The position numbers and the translations under genes are program-made. This document shows, one piece after another, positions 1-8,598 of a stretch of 64,000 nucleotides of DNA (positions are counted from its first letter, which is position 1; every line of letters begins with the position of its first letter). A model generated the notes under the pieces. That model was not told where the DNA came from. It was given only the letters and a program-made list of their open reading frames with translations, and searched no databases. The stretch spans positions 806,001 through 870,000 of the forward strand of contig DASVTU010000039.1 in the NCBI GenBank assembly GCA_036387415.1. Direction: 5' to 3'. Source of the stretch: DASVTU01 sp036387415. Lineage in GTDB: Bacteria > Acidobacteriota > Blastocatellia > Pyrinomonadales > Pyrinomonadaceae.

Positions 1-326
1 AGGCGCGCGACGGGTCGCGCGTCGCGCGCGTGAAGCGTGAGCGTTGCGCCGGGGATGCTCGCGCCCTGCGGGTCTGTGACGCGACCGCGAATCGTCGCGG
101 TCATGTCGTCGGAATCGTTGCGTGTCGGCGTGCGCGCCTGTGCGATGGAAGCGACGCTGTTGGAAGTCGTGTTGTTTGAAGCGGCGTCTGTGGCGTCGGG
201 TTGTTGTTGGGCGCGTGCGGGCGCAGCGCAGAGGCAGAGCGCGAACGCGAGCGTCGATAAGATTTTATGAATGTTAATCCTGCTGCTGTCGGCGGCGTTT
301 CTTCTTGTTTTCGATTCTCTTCTCAT
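1..326 (-). CDS. TonB-dependent receptor-like protein, N-terminal part (cut by window edge)
   Basis: Reading the minus strand from an ATG at 326 gives an open frame to the window edge (108 codons). It begins with a basic n-region and a signal peptide ending in A-P-A-R-A-Q-Q. A Ser/Asn/Thr-rich linker follows, then TATIRGRVTDPQGASIPGA, the start of a carboxypeptidase-regulatory-like beta-sandwich. That domain commonly caps the plug of Oar/SusC-like TonB-dependent outer-membrane receptors in Acidobacteriota. An in-frame ATG at 338 just after GGAGAGG is an alternative start. The upstream cobalamin riboswitch (716-905, same strand) suggests a BtuB-like role in corrinoid uptake. The receptor identity is inferred, since plug and barrel lie outside the window; the signal peptide and first domain are seen directly. 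Confidence 0.75.
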   Translation of the reverse strand, partial: MRRESKTRRNAADSSRINIHKILSTLAFALCLCAAPARAQQQPDATDAASNNTTSNSVASIAQARTPTRNDSDDMTATIRGRVTDPQGASIPGATLTLHARDARPVAR

Positions 327-454
327 TTTTGAAAGCATCCTCTCCGGGCGTCGAAGGGCGAACAGAAACGAGCAGGCACGACGAACGCGCACGAAGCGTA
401 GAGAATGAGAGCGACGCGAGAGGGAAAACCCCGGTTCAGCCGTCAAAATGAGAA

Positions 455-491
455 CGCCCCTGAATCTTCGCGGGCGGAAGATTCAGGGGCG
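455..491 (-). terminator. Perfect hairpin between the B12 riboswitch and the receptor start
   Basis: A 15-bp perfect inverted repeat (CGCCCCTGAATCTTC and its complement) has a 7-nt loop. Read on the minus strand it is followed by TTCTCATTTT, a T-rich tail. It lies about 225 nt after the cobalamin aptamer and about 115-130 nt before the receptor start, so it could be the terminator of the riboswitch expression platform. Confidence 0.6.
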
Positions 492-629
492 TATCGGATG
501 AACTGTTAATCAACGAGAAGCGGCGCGCGACGTGTGCCATCAACAAGCACGCATGCGTGAAGCGCCTCCGGTCATTGAACCCGACGCCACTTGCTCTTTC
601 CCGGAGCGTAAGCGGTCGCCTCCGTCAGC

Positions 630-710
630 GACAAACGATGGACAATAGACCCATAGACGATGGAAACTATGTTGCATATCTCCATCGTTGTTGGTCTATC
701 CTCTATCGTC
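630..710. repeat. Heptad palindrome H1 (GATGGAC/AATAGAC words)
   Basis: The left half reads as 7-nt words (ACGATGG, ACAATAG, ACCCATA, GACGATGG). The right half carries imperfect complements (TCCATCG, GGTCTATC, CTCTATCGTC). It sits between the cobalamin aptamer and the hairpin at 455-491, hence inside the leader of the receptor mRNA. It is one of the word-built palindromes that recur through the window. Confidence 0.6.
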
Positions 711-715
711 GGTAA

Positions 716-905
716 AACAGGCAAGGTTTCCTGACTCCCGGCTCAAGCGCGTTGCTGGCGCGGCCTTCCCCGTCCACGATGCGGACGAGTGACCCTCGAA
801 TACACGGCCAAAGCAACACAATCGCCGGTCTACAGTGGCGGGAACCGTGCGGGCTTTTCACCCGACTTCCCTTGTCGCCCTCGTCTTAAAGAGGGCTACC
901 TGCGA
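716..905 (-). ncRNA. Cobalamin (B12) riboswitch
   Basis: On the minus strand the aptamer core GGGAAGTCGGGTGAAAAGCC is followed by CGCACGGTTCCCGCCACTGT, matching the conserved GGTGnAA and CCCGCnACTGT segments of the cobalamin riboswitch. The 3' B12 box appears as GAGCCGGGAGTCAGGAAACC then TTGCC. Order and spacing of both conserved segments fit the family. It is transcribed leftwards towards the receptor gene starting at 326, which it should repress when corrinoid is plentiful. The exact 5' limit is approximate. Confidence 0.9.
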
Positions 906-1478
906 CGGTCAACTTCCGTCCGCGCCGCCGCGCTTTGCAAGCGAAGCGGGAGCCGGACGGGTTGAAATAGCGAGACAAAAGTTTCTGTGTGCAAAGAACA
1001 AAGGTTGTCTGCCGCCACCACTAACGACGATGCATCCCCGCTTCGTCGCATTCGTCTCAATTTGTTGTCGTTGAGACGAACCGAATGTTTTCGACGGCGG
1101 CAAACCTTCAGGGCGCATAACCTAACACCCGCCAATAACAACGTCAAGTTCGCCGTCGGCGCGTTGTGCCGGATTTGCCGCGTCGTGACGGAGCGAGGCG
1201 AACCTTTGGTGCGATGTGCGGACGCCTCGAATCTACAATATTTTGGATGAGAGGCATGAAATTCTAAATTAACGCGCGCGTGTGGGCGGTAAAAGAGACG
1301 TTTTATGCCGGAAAATTCTTATTTTTACAAATGGCACTCATGTTGCGTCGAATTCGTCTTACCAGCGCGTGCTGTTGAGCCTTTGATGCTCAGATGTGAC
1401 TACCTCGCAAAAGTGTCCATCAGCGTGCACGTTGATGGGGCTTGCTGCCTCCCACCCCTTCTACCGAGGAACACCAGA
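906..1478. other. Intergenic region with a nested hairpin (1001-1108)
   Basis: No gene is supported between the riboswitch and the Oar-like receptor. At 1051-1080 a perfect 10-bp stem (TTCGTCTCAA/TTGAGACGAA) is enclosed by an outer imperfect stem, 1001-1016 (AAGGTTGTCTGCCGCC) with 1096-1108 (GGCGGCAAACCTT). A TACAAT -10-like box is at 1234-1239, without a good -35. The rest to 1478 would be the leader of the receptor gene; a small hairpin (CATCAGCGTGCACGTTGATG) is near 1417-1436. No known riboswitch class was recognised. Confidence 0.5.
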
Positions 1479-4400
1479 ATGAATCAGACAAAACTTCGCT
1501 ACCCGAAAACGCATCGGCTCGCGACCATGCTGTTTGGATTATTGTTTGCATTTGGCCTCGCCACCGATTGCTTCGCCCAGGCCGGTTCGACCGGAGCCAT
1601 CACCGGAACCATTAAAGACCCCGCCGGAGCAGCCATTCCGGGCGCACAGATTGATATTGTCAACGAAGAGACGGGCGTCACCGAGCGCACCGCCAGAACC
1701 AACGAGGACGGTTCCTTCACCGTCAGCCAGTTGCCCATCAGCACCTACCGCATCACCGTCACCGCCCCCGGCTTCTCCAAGATTGAGGCTCCCGGCATCA
1801 AGGTCAACGTCACGGAAACGACCAACGTGAACCTGACGACCACGGTCGGGCAAGTCACCGAATCCGTCACCGTCACCGACGCAGCATCAACCGTGCAACT
1901 GACTTCAGCCGCCACGGGGCAGACGCTCGGCTCCGTCACCGTCGGCACGTTGCCGCTCGCGACGCGCAACATCCTCAACCTCCTGACGCTCTCGACCGGA
2001 GCCAACACAGAGATGCAGCAGTCCGACGCTTTGGGTCGCGGCGCTGTCACCATCAACGTCAACGGCCAGCGCCCGTCGAACAATAACTACCAACTCGAAG
2101 GCATCAACGCCAACGACATCAATCTCCCCGTGCTCGACAACGTGCCCCTGCCGAACCCGCAGACCGTCCGCGAATTCAAAACGCAGACCTCGCTTTACGA
2201 TGCCTCGCAGGGTCGCAACGGCGGCGGCAACATCCAAGTCTCTCTCAAATCCGGCACCAACGAATTCCACGGCGACGTGTTCGAGTTCTTCCGTAACGAA
2301 AAACTGAACGCCAACGACTTTTTCCTGAACCGCGCCGGACGCCCGCGCCCGCTCTCGCGCCAGAACCAGTACGGCTTCTCGCTCGGCGGCCCCATCCTTC
2401 TGCCGCGTTTCGGCGAAGGCGGCAACTCCACCTTTAGTGGCAAAGACCGACACTTTTTCTTCTTCAACTATCAGGGAACCAACGCTGCTTCGGGCGCTGC
2501 GGCGGGCACGAACTTCGCCGCGTCCATCCCCGTTTTGCCGACCGACCGCTCGGAAGCAAACCTGATTCGCACGTTCTTCCCCAGCGGACTCCCTGCCGGT
2601 CGCAGCGGCCTCGATCCCGTCGCCGTCCGCTTTCTCAATCTCCCCGGCACACAGTGTCCCTTCGGTTCGGCCTTCTGTATCCCGACGATTCCCGGCACGC
2701 CCGGCTTCACTGGAACGACACTCAACGCAGGCGTCTTCACCACCTCTGGAATCGGCACGTTTGAAGATGACCAGTACGTCATCAGCATCGACAACCAACT
2801 GACGACCAATCATAAGCTGACGAGCCGTTACTTCAATTCCGTCAACACGCTCTTTCAGCCCTTCGTCACGGGCGTCGGCGGCAACAACTCGCTCCCCTTC
2901 GGACGCAACACACCAGCTACCAACCGCTTCCTCAAACTCGGTCTGACCAGCGTCTTGACCTCCAAACTCGTCAACGATTTCCGCGCGGGCTTCAATCGTT
3001 TCACTTTCGGATTCGTGCCCGAAGAACCGATTTCGCTCGGCGATGTCGGCGCGACGCGCGGCAATTCGTCGCAGTTTCCGGGCGTCTACCGCGTCCAGAT
3101 TACGGGCGGATTTAACATCGCCGGAACCGTCAACGACGACCGCGGCGGTGCCTTCAACACCTTCGTCCTCGGCGACGACGTATCCTACTCGCTCGGTAAC
3201 CACCAACTTCGCGGCGGCGCCGAAGGCACGCATTACCAACTCAATCGCTTCAACAATTTCGCCTCGCGCGGCAGCGTCACCTACAGCAGCTTCACAGACT
3301 TCCTGCTCGGCAACGTTCAATCGACGCAAGGCCGCTCCGGCTTCTCCACCTTCTACTTCCGCGCCACAGACTATTCGGCCTACGTCCTCGACGACTGGAA
3401 AGTCACCCCGCGCCTGACCTTGAATCTCGGCGTCCGTTGGGAAGGCTTGAGCGTGGCCTACGAGAAGTTTAACTTCCTGACCAACTTCGCCGGAAACGGC
3501 GACGGCGACCCCGGCCCAATTCGTTTCATCCATCCCGAAGAGACGCCGCGCGTCGGCACGCCCGGCATCTCGCGCTGCACCTTGCTCGATTGCTTCGACG
3601 GCGATAACTTCGCGCCGCGCGTCGGCTTCGCCTACGACCTCTTCGGCAATCAGAAGACGGTCTTGCGCGGCGGCTACGGAATCTACTACCAGCGCCTCTC
3701 GAACCAGTCGCTCTTGCAGACCTCCGGCGGCTCGCCCTTCTCCGAAGACTTCGCCGCCACTCCCGGTTCGGTCACGTCGGCCAATCCGTTTCCGTCGCAA
3801 CGTCCGCAGTCGGACTTCCCGCTCGCGGCTGACACGCCGATTCCGCGTCTCACTTCCTTCAATGCGACCACGGGCGCGCCCATCTTCACCACTCCGGGCA
3901 GCACCAGCACCGCGCCGCTCGGCGGCACGCGCTTCTTCCCCGTACGCAATTTCCACGCGCCCTACTCGCAGCAGTTCAACCTCACCGTGCAACACGAAGT
4001 GATGCGAAACACGGTGTTTGAAATCGGCTACGTCGGCACGCGCGGCGTCGATTTGGTCGGCACGGGCAACCCGCTCAATCCGGCGCAGATTTGCACGCGA
4101 GCCACGCCCTGCGTGATTCCAGCGTTTATCGGCAGCAGCGTCACCGTGCCCGCGGGCACGCCCGGCACCGTCAAGAACCCTGACGGCAGCATCACCATCA
4201 CGTCGAGCACGCGCGCCAACGCCAACGCACGCGTCCCTTCACAATTCATCGGACTCGACAACAACCGTATGCAATCGGTCGCGCAGGATAGCCAGTCGGT
4301 CTATCATTCGATGCAGACCTCGCTGACGCGCCGCTTCAGCGACGGCATCTACTACCAGATTGCCTACACCCTCTCGAAGTCGATTGACAACGGTTCCGGC

Positions 4401-5165
4401 TCGACCTTCCAGGATGAGTTGAACGGCCTCGCGCCCATCGGCGACCTCTTCTCGACGCGCGACACACGCGGTCTCTCAGACTTCGACCGCACGCACCGCC
4501 TCGTCATCAGCTACAACTACGACATACCGTTCGGCAGGTGGTTCGGAGTTGAGAATCGCGGCGCGGGCAAGTTCGTCAACGGTTGGTCTTTGAACGGCGT
4601 CTACACCGCGCAGTCCGGTACGCCCTTCCTCATCTTCGACAATCCGCCCGCCATCGGCGGCGTCGCACAGGGGACGCTCCAAGACCCCAACAACGTCAAC
4701 GGCAACAACAAGGCGACGCTCGCCAACAATGGTCAGCCGATTATCCTGCCCGGCGATACCTACGACCGCCTCGATGTGTACATCAATCGCGCCGCGTTCA
4801 TCCCCGGCGGCAGATGCGTCGATGACCAAAACGTCATCGTCGATTGCAGCAGCCTGTCGGCGACCAACCGCCTACGCGCCATCGGCGACCTCGGTCGCAA
4901 CGTCTTCCGTGGGCCGTTCCAGACCAACTGGGATATGTCCATCGTGAAGATTACCAACATCAGCGAAAGAACCAACATCGAGTTCAGAACGGAAGTCTTC
5001 AACCTTCTGAATCACCCGTCATTCCAGGGCCCTGCGGCGCAGGGCGCGTTCTTCGGCAACTACGGCACCGTTAATGTTAGCAACTCGTCAAGCGCGTTTA
5101 GCTCCATCATCGGCACCGTCAACCGCCCGCGTTCGCTTCAGTTCGCCCTGAAGTTCAACTTCTAA
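1479..5165 (+). CDS. Oar-like TonB-dependent receptor with carboxypeptidase-regulatory-like domain
   Basis: A 1228-residue exported outer-membrane protein. The ATG at 1479 is preceded by GAGGA and directly encodes a signal peptide ending T-D-C-F-A-Q-A. The open frame runs on upstream to 1305, but that part does not look like protein. Residues about 30-115 form a carboxypeptidase-regulatory-like domain (GAITGTIKDPAGAAIPGAQI). A plug-like segment follows (INVNGQRPSNNNYQLEG, then SLKSGTNEFHGDVFEFFRNE), then a long beta-barrel. The final residues SLQFALKFNF end in an aromatic, as in outer-membrane barrels. Homologues import or secrete large substrates; the ligand cannot be told from sequence. A terminator follows directly. 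Confidence 0.93.
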   Translation: MNQTKLRYPKTHRLATMLFGLLFAFGLATDCFAQAGSTGAITGTIKDPAGAAIPGAQIDIVNEETGVTERTARTNEDGSFTVSQLPISTYRITVTAPGFSKIEAPGIKVNVTETTNVNLTTTVGQVTESVTVTDAASTVQLTSAATGQTLGSVTVGTLPLATRNILNLLTLSTGANTEMQQSDALGRGAVTINVNGQRPSNNNYQLEGINANDINLPVLDNVPLPNPQTVREFKTQTSLYDASQGRNGGGNIQVSLKSGTNEFHGDVFEFFRNEKLNANDFFLNRAGRPRPLSRQNQYGFSLGGPILLPRFGEGGNSTFSGKDRHFFFFNYQGTNAASGAAAGTNFAASIPVLPTDRSEANLIRTFFPSGLPAGRSGLDPVAVRFLNLPGTQCPFGSAFCIPTIPGTPGFTGTTLNAGVFTTSGIGTFEDDQYVISIDNQLTTNHKLTSRYFNSVNTLFQPFVTGVGGNNSLPFGRNTPATNRFLKLGLTSVLTSKLVNDFRAGFNRFTFGFVPEEPISLGDVGATRGNSSQFPGVYRVQITGGFNIAGTVNDDRGGAFNTFVLGDDVSYSLGNHQLRGGAEGTHYQLNRFNNFASRGSVTYSSFTDFLLGNVQSTQGRSGFSTFYFRATDYSAYVLDDWKVTPRLTLNLGVRWEGLSVAYEKFNFLTNFAGNGDGDPGPIRFIHPEETPRVGTPGISRCTLLDCFDGDNFAPRVGFAYDLFGNQKTVLRGGYGIYYQRLSNQSLLQTSGGSPFSEDFAATPGSVTSANPFPSQRPQSDFPLAADTPIPRLTSFNATTGAPIFTTPGSTSTAPLGGTRFFPVRNFHAPYSQQFNLTVQHEVMRNTVFEIGYVGTRGVDLVGTGNPLNPAQICTRATPCVIPAFIGSSVTVPAGTPGTVKNPDGSITITSSTRANANARVPSQFIGLDNNRMQSVAQDSQSVYHSMQTSLTRRFSDGIYYQIAYTLSKSIDNGSGSTFQDELNGLAPIGDLFSTRDTRGLSDFDRTHRLVISYNYDIPFGRWFGVENRGAGKFVNGWSLNGVYTAQSGTPFLIFDNPPAIGGVAQGTLQDPNNVNGNNKATLANNGQPIILPGDTYDRLDVYINRAAFIPGGRCVDDQNVIVDCSSLSATNRLRAIGDLGRNVFRGPFQTNWDMSIVKITNISERTNIEFRTEVFNLLNHPSFQGPAAQGAFFGNYGTVNVSNSSSAFSSIIGTVNRPRSLQFALKFNF

Positions 5166-5193
5166 TTTCGGGCAGAACCGAGCCTCAACCAAA

Positions 5194-5227
5194 GGGGGGT
5201 GTCCATCGTGACACCTCCCGAATTTTT
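5194..5227 (+). terminator. Rho-independent terminator after the Oar-like receptor
   Basis: A 10-bp GC-rich stem (GGGGGGTGTC/GACACCTCCC, one G-U pair) with loop CATCGT is followed by GAATTTTT. It lies 28 nt after the stop codon at 5165, as expected for an intrinsic terminator. Confidence 0.8.
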
Positions 5228-5262
5228 ATCGACTATCAACGATGCGAGCCGATGAAGGCGTC

Positions 5263-5335
5263 AGGTTAAAAAGGGGAACGGTCAAAGGGTAAAGGAAATA
5301 AACCATTGCCCGTTTGACCGTTTCCCCTTTAACCT
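5263..5335. repeat. Heptad palindrome H2 (AAGGGTA words)
   Basis: The left arm reads GGTTAAA AAGGGGA ACGGTCA AAGGGTA AAGGAAA. The right arm (TTTGACC GTTTCCC CTTTAAC CTTTCAT) is its near-complement, about 21 of 24 positions pairing across the inner 24 nt. It is additional to the ordinary terminator at 5194, so it is not needed to end the upstream transcript. Confidence 0.7.
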
Positions 5336-5417
5336 TTCATCCTTTCACACTTCTTGCATTTTCGGACGGAACGATAAATCATACTTGGCGCATCAATCAG
5401 GACGGAGGATAGCCGCG

Positions 5418-6437
5418 ATGAATCGTTTCACATTCCGTTTGCTTCTCGTCGTCATCGCCACGGCGCTCGCCTTCATCGCTCACGCTGCCTCCGCACGCGC
5501 ACAGGGCAACGACAGCGATCTCGTCGGTTCTTCATTCGAGATTGCCGGACAGGTGCGTTTTGCCGAAGGCCACAAGGCTGCCGAGAGAGTGCACGTCCGT
5601 CTCGAAGGTTTTTCGGGCAGTTTGATGGAGCAAACGACGACCGATAGCGTCGGCAGATTTCGCTTCACGCGTCTGCGTCGAGGGCAATACACAGTCGTCT
5701 TTCGCGCCGACGGATTTCGTGAAGAGAAGCAACAGGTTGAAATCAGCCAGTTCAACCGTCGCGCGCACGTCATGGTTGACCTCCGACCGTTGGCCTCCAC
5801 CAACAACTCCGCCGAACGTCAACCCGCCGCGCTCCTTGATGCGCGTGTGCCACCCGAAGCGAGGCGAGAGTATGAGCGCGGACGCGCCGCGCTCTCCGAA
5901 AAGAAATCCGACAAAGGCATCGAGCATCTTGAGAAGGCGGTGAAACTCTACCCGGAATTCTTCGACGCGCAGTTTCTCATCGCTACAACCTTGATGGACG
6001 CAGAGCAATGGGACAAAGCGGAAAAGGCCTTGCGTCGTTCGTTGGAGATGAACCGTGCGGCGACCGCCGCGCTGGTGTCGCTCGGTGAAGTCGAGAGGCG
6101 TTTGAAGAAGTATGCGGAGGCGGAAAAGTTTTTGCAGGAGGCGCTCCGTCTCGACGACCAAGCATGGCTTGGACACTACACGCTCGGTCGTGTCTACTGG
6201 GAGAAGAACGACATTCAGCGCGCCGGACGACACATCGGTCGCACACTCGAACTCCAACCCGACTTCCCCGAAGCGCATCTGCTCGGCGGCAACATCTTCA
6301 TGCGCGCGGGTTTGCCCGCCAATGCGCTCGTCGAGTATGAAGAATATCTGCGACTCGCGCCCCGTGGGGAATTCGCCGTGCAAACTCTCGAACTCACGCA
6401 GAAACTCAAAAAGCAACTCGCCGAAACCAAGAAATAA
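5418..6437 (+). CDS. Exported carboxypeptidase-regulatory-like / TPR protein
   Basis: The ATG at 5418 is chosen because GGAGG lies 9 nt upstream and a signal peptide follows at once (FRLLLVVIATALAFIAHAAS, cleavage near A-R-A-Q). An in-frame start at 5385 lacks these features. The mature 339-residue precursor has a carboxypeptidase-regulatory-like beta-sandwich (about residues 40-125; FEIAGQVRF, GRFRFTRLRRGQYTVVFRADG). An Ala-rich linker and four to five TPR-like helical repeats follow (about 145-330; LYPEFFDAQFLIATTLMDAE, GHYTLGRVYWEKNDIQRAGR). It is probably periplasmic, with the TPRs binding a protein partner. It follows the Oar-like receptor but a terminator and a palindrome lie between, so co-transcription is doubtful. 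Confidence 0.85.
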   Translation: MNRFTFRLLLVVIATALAFIAHAASARAQGNDSDLVGSSFEIAGQVRFAEGHKAAERVHVRLEGFSGSLMEQTTTDSVGRFRFTRLRRGQYTVVFRADGFREEKQQVEISQFNRRAHVMVDLRPLASTNNSAERQPAALLDARVPPEARREYERGRAALSEKKSDKGIEHLEKAVKLYPEFFDAQFLIATTLMDAEQWDKAEKALRRSLEMNRAATAALVSLGEVERRLKKYAEAEKFLQEALRLDDQAWLGHYTLGRVYWEKNDIQRAGRHIGRTLELQPDFPEAHLLGGNIFMRAGLPANALVEYEEYLRLAPRGEFAVQTLELTQKLKKQLAETKK

Positions 6438-6557
6438 CCAACACTCATCCGCCGTCAAATCGCCGCCTCATCAAACAGCAGCGATGCTTCATCCACGAGC
6501 ACGATTGTTCCGTCCGTCGCCGTCGCTTAGAAACCCACTTCCCCACAGAAACTTTTC

Positions 6558-7178
6558 ATGTCGCATAAACCGGAGACAAACAAGCTAAAGCCTCCGGTTT
6601 ACGACCGACTGGCGTCAGGCTACGAACGCGCCATCGCTCCGCTCGAACGTCGCTTCCTCACGCGCCTGCGTCGGCGCACGTTGTCCGAGTTGGACGCGGG
6701 TGCGCGCGTGCTTGAAGTAGGCGCTGGCACAGGTTTGAACTTCGCTTTCTATCCGACGGGCGCGAGCGGTGTGGCAAGCGACTTGAGCGGAGAGATGCTC
6801 CGTCTCGCACAGGAGAAAGAGCGACCGCCCGACGTTGTGCTCGCGCGCCACGGCGCGGAACGTCTGCCCTACGCCGACGATGCTTTCGATGCGGCTTTCG
6901 CGACACTCGTTTTCTGCTCCGTCGCCTCGCCCGCAGAAGCATTCGCGGAACTGCGTCGCGTCGTCCGCATGGGCGGTACGGTCGTGCTGCTTGAACACGT
7001 CCGTCCCGCAGGCATTCTCGGTTATATCTTCGACGCGCTCAGCATCCTTACCGTCGCGCTCCTTGACGACCACTTCAATCGACAGACGGCAGAAGAAGCG
7101 CATCGCGCCGGTCTCGAACTCCTACGCGTCGAACGCCACGCGTTCGGCATCATTCAAATCATCGTCTGCCGAGTCTAA
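6558..7178 (+). CDS. Class I SAM-dependent methyltransferase
   Basis: A 206-residue cytoplasmic protein of the Methyltransf_11 type. Motif I is VLEVGAGTGLNFAFY (about residues 51-65), motif II ASDLSGEMLRLAQEK, and the motif around residues 94-111 is LPYADDAFDAAFATLVFC. It resembles phospholipid N-methyltransferase/UbiE-like enzymes (the VVLLEHVRPAG stretch and the C-terminal hydrophobic region), but the substrate is not evident. The start at 6558 has no strong ribosome-binding site. Confidence 0.82.
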   Translation: MSHKPETNKLKPPVYDRLASGYERAIAPLERRFLTRLRRRTLSELDAGARVLEVGAGTGLNFAFYPTGASGVASDLSGEMLRLAQEKERPPDVVLARHGAERLPYADDAFDAAFATLVFCSVASPAEAFAELRRVVRMGGTVVLLEHVRPAGILGYIFDALSILTVALLDDHFNRQTAEEAHRAGLELLRVERHAFGIIQIIVCRV

Positions 7179-7187
7179 AGAAAGGGG

Positions 7188-7259
7188 AAATCAAAAATGT
7201 AAAATGCAAAGATAAGAACTGCATATGTCTTCCATTTTTGCATTTTACATTTTTGATTT
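7188..7259. repeat. Heptad palindrome H3 (perfect 23-bp stem, AT-rich words)
   Basis: Left arm 7188-7210 reads AAATCAAAAATGTAAAATGC plus AAA; right arm 7237-7259 is its exact complement. The words are AATCAAA AATGTAA AATGCAA AGATAAG. The right arm ends in T-rich sequence, so it could terminate the methyltransferase mRNA. Its base composition differs strongly from the GC-rich genes either side. Confidence 0.75.
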
Positions 7260-7298
7260 TCGACTCTGCCGTTAAGCGTCTGATGTAGAATCGAAGGT

Positions 7299-8150
7299 AT
7301 GCCTCTCGTCAAAAAGTCTGGGCGCATAGAAATCGGGTGTCAGGGGTGGAACTACGCTGACTGGGTAACTGCGCCCGCGTCCGGCGCGAGCATCTTCTAC
7401 CCGCGCTCGACGCGGGCGCAGGACATGTTGGAGATGTACGCGCGTGCGTTTGAGACTGTCGAGATTGATTCAACCTTTTACGCCGTGCCCTCCGCTTCGA
7501 CGGTCGAAGGTTGGGCGGCACGCACGCCCGCAGGTTTTACTTTCGCGCTCAAGTTGCCACAAATCATCACACATCAACTCGCGCTCCGACGCGGCAGCGC
7601 CGAAGTGCTCGCTGAGTTTTGCGAACGCGCGCGTCTGCTCAAAGAGAAACTGGCGTGCGTGCTGGTGCAACTGCCGCCGCAGTTTGAAGCGACGACCGAC
7701 AACTTTCGCGCGCTCGCGGAATTCATCTCGTTGCTCCCGTCGGACGTGCGTTTCAGTGTCGAATTTCGTGATGCCGCGTGGTTTGAAGCGAGCGTCTTGG
7801 AACTCTTGACGCGACGCCGCGTGAGCCTTGCGCTCGTCGAAGGGCAATGGGTGAGACGCGAGCGCGTGTGGCGGCTCATCGAACAACCATCGGCGGATTT
7901 CGCTTACGTGCGTTGGATGGGCGAACGCGATTTGACGCGCTTCGACGTGGTTGCGCGCCCGCAGGACGCCAACCTCCGTGCGTGGAGCGAAGTCGTCGAA
8001 CGTTTGAGCGAAAGCTGTTCTCCGGTTTATGGCTATTTCAGCAACTTTTACGAGGGACACGCGCCCGCCTCCGCCAACAAATTGAAGCGCATCCTCGGCC
8101 AAACGGTCGTTGACCCGCACGAATTGGAAAATCAGCCGTCGCTCTTTTAG
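7299..8150 (+). CDS. DUF72 (YecE-like) family protein
   Basis: A 283-residue protein of the DUF72 TIM-barrel-like family. It opens with IEIGCQGWNYADW (family hallmark G-x-x-G-W-x-Y), followed by AFETVEIDSTFYAVPSASTV, a KLP-x-x-I-T-H stretch, LVQLPPQFEATTDNFRALAEF and SVEFRDAAWF. Near the C-terminus YVRWMGER and a YGYFSNFYEGHAPASANKL segment correspond to the usual F-x-N-N-x-x-G-x-A-x-x-N motif. The biochemical role of the family is not established. A TAGAAT box at 7287-7292 lies only a few bases before the start, so a very short leader is possible. Confidence 0.88.
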   Translation: MPLVKKSGRIEIGCQGWNYADWVTAPASGASIFYPRSTRAQDMLEMYARAFETVEIDSTFYAVPSASTVEGWAARTPAGFTFALKLPQIITHQLALRRGSAEVLAEFCERARLLKEKLACVLVQLPPQFEATTDNFRALAEFISLLPSDVRFSVEFRDAAWFEASVLELLTRRRVSLALVEGQWVRRERVWRLIEQPSADFAYVRWMGERDLTRFDVVARPQDANLRAWSEVVERLSESCSPVYGYFSNFYEGHAPASANKLKRILGQTVVDPHELENQPSLF

Positions 8151-8331
8151 TCCCGCTCGTTCTCGACGTGCCAATGCTAAAAAGTTCTTGACTCCTCTGC
8201 CGCCGGGTATTACCTTTGCGCGCCTTCAAGCGGTCATAAGAAAGTTTCACACATCATCTCTGTTGCAGCAGCCTTCCAAAGCTTCGCGCGCCACGGCTTT
8301 TATCCAACACATTTCCTTCCAACCTTACATG

Positions 8332-8577
8332 TTTTCGCTGCTTCACACCTGGGACAGCTATATCGGCTTCATCAACTGCAACAAGGATTTTGCTAAAGGC
8401 AAGAAGAATCAGGGAAAGACGGCGAAGGATGAATACATCAATCTGATGGACTACGGGAGCACTAGCCTCAAAGCCGTCCTCAACGAATGCCAGCGCGAGC
8501 GCGTCGCCGACCAGCGCCGCCAGTACATGACGAATGACGGCGGAACAAATTACCGCAAGCTGAAAGGTTTGGGTTAA
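8332..8577 (+). CDS. Orphan small ORF of unknown function, possible gene remnant
   Basis: An 81-residue open frame from ATG 8332 (MFSLLHTWDSYIGFINCNKD...) to TAA at 8577. The same frame is open further upstream and overlaps the DUF72 gene from 8110, but that part is low-quality sequence. Codon use is less GC-rich in the third position than the neighbours, with AAG, AAC, TTT and TAT frequent. No family was recognised. It is charged and probably soluble, ending TNYRKLKGLG. It may be the 3' remnant of an acquired gene or a genuine small protein. Confidence 0.4.
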   Translation, partial: FSLLHTWDSYIGFINCNKDFAKGKKNQGKTAKDEYINLMDYGSTSLKAVLNECQRERVADQRRQYMTNDGGTNYRKLKGLG

Positions 8578-8598
8578 GCCGTGTGTCAGGCGAGAAGG

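Noticed and set aside
37..270. Plus-strand 77-codon open frame at the left edge
   Set aside because: It is antisense to the receptor gene whose minus-strand frame gives a signal peptide and a carboxypeptidase-regulatory-like domain.
1905..3995. 696-codon minus-strand open frame inside the Oar-like receptor gene
   Set aside because: Composition is dominated by Arg, Glu, Ala and Val, typical of antisense frames in GC-rich genes; no domain or start signal.
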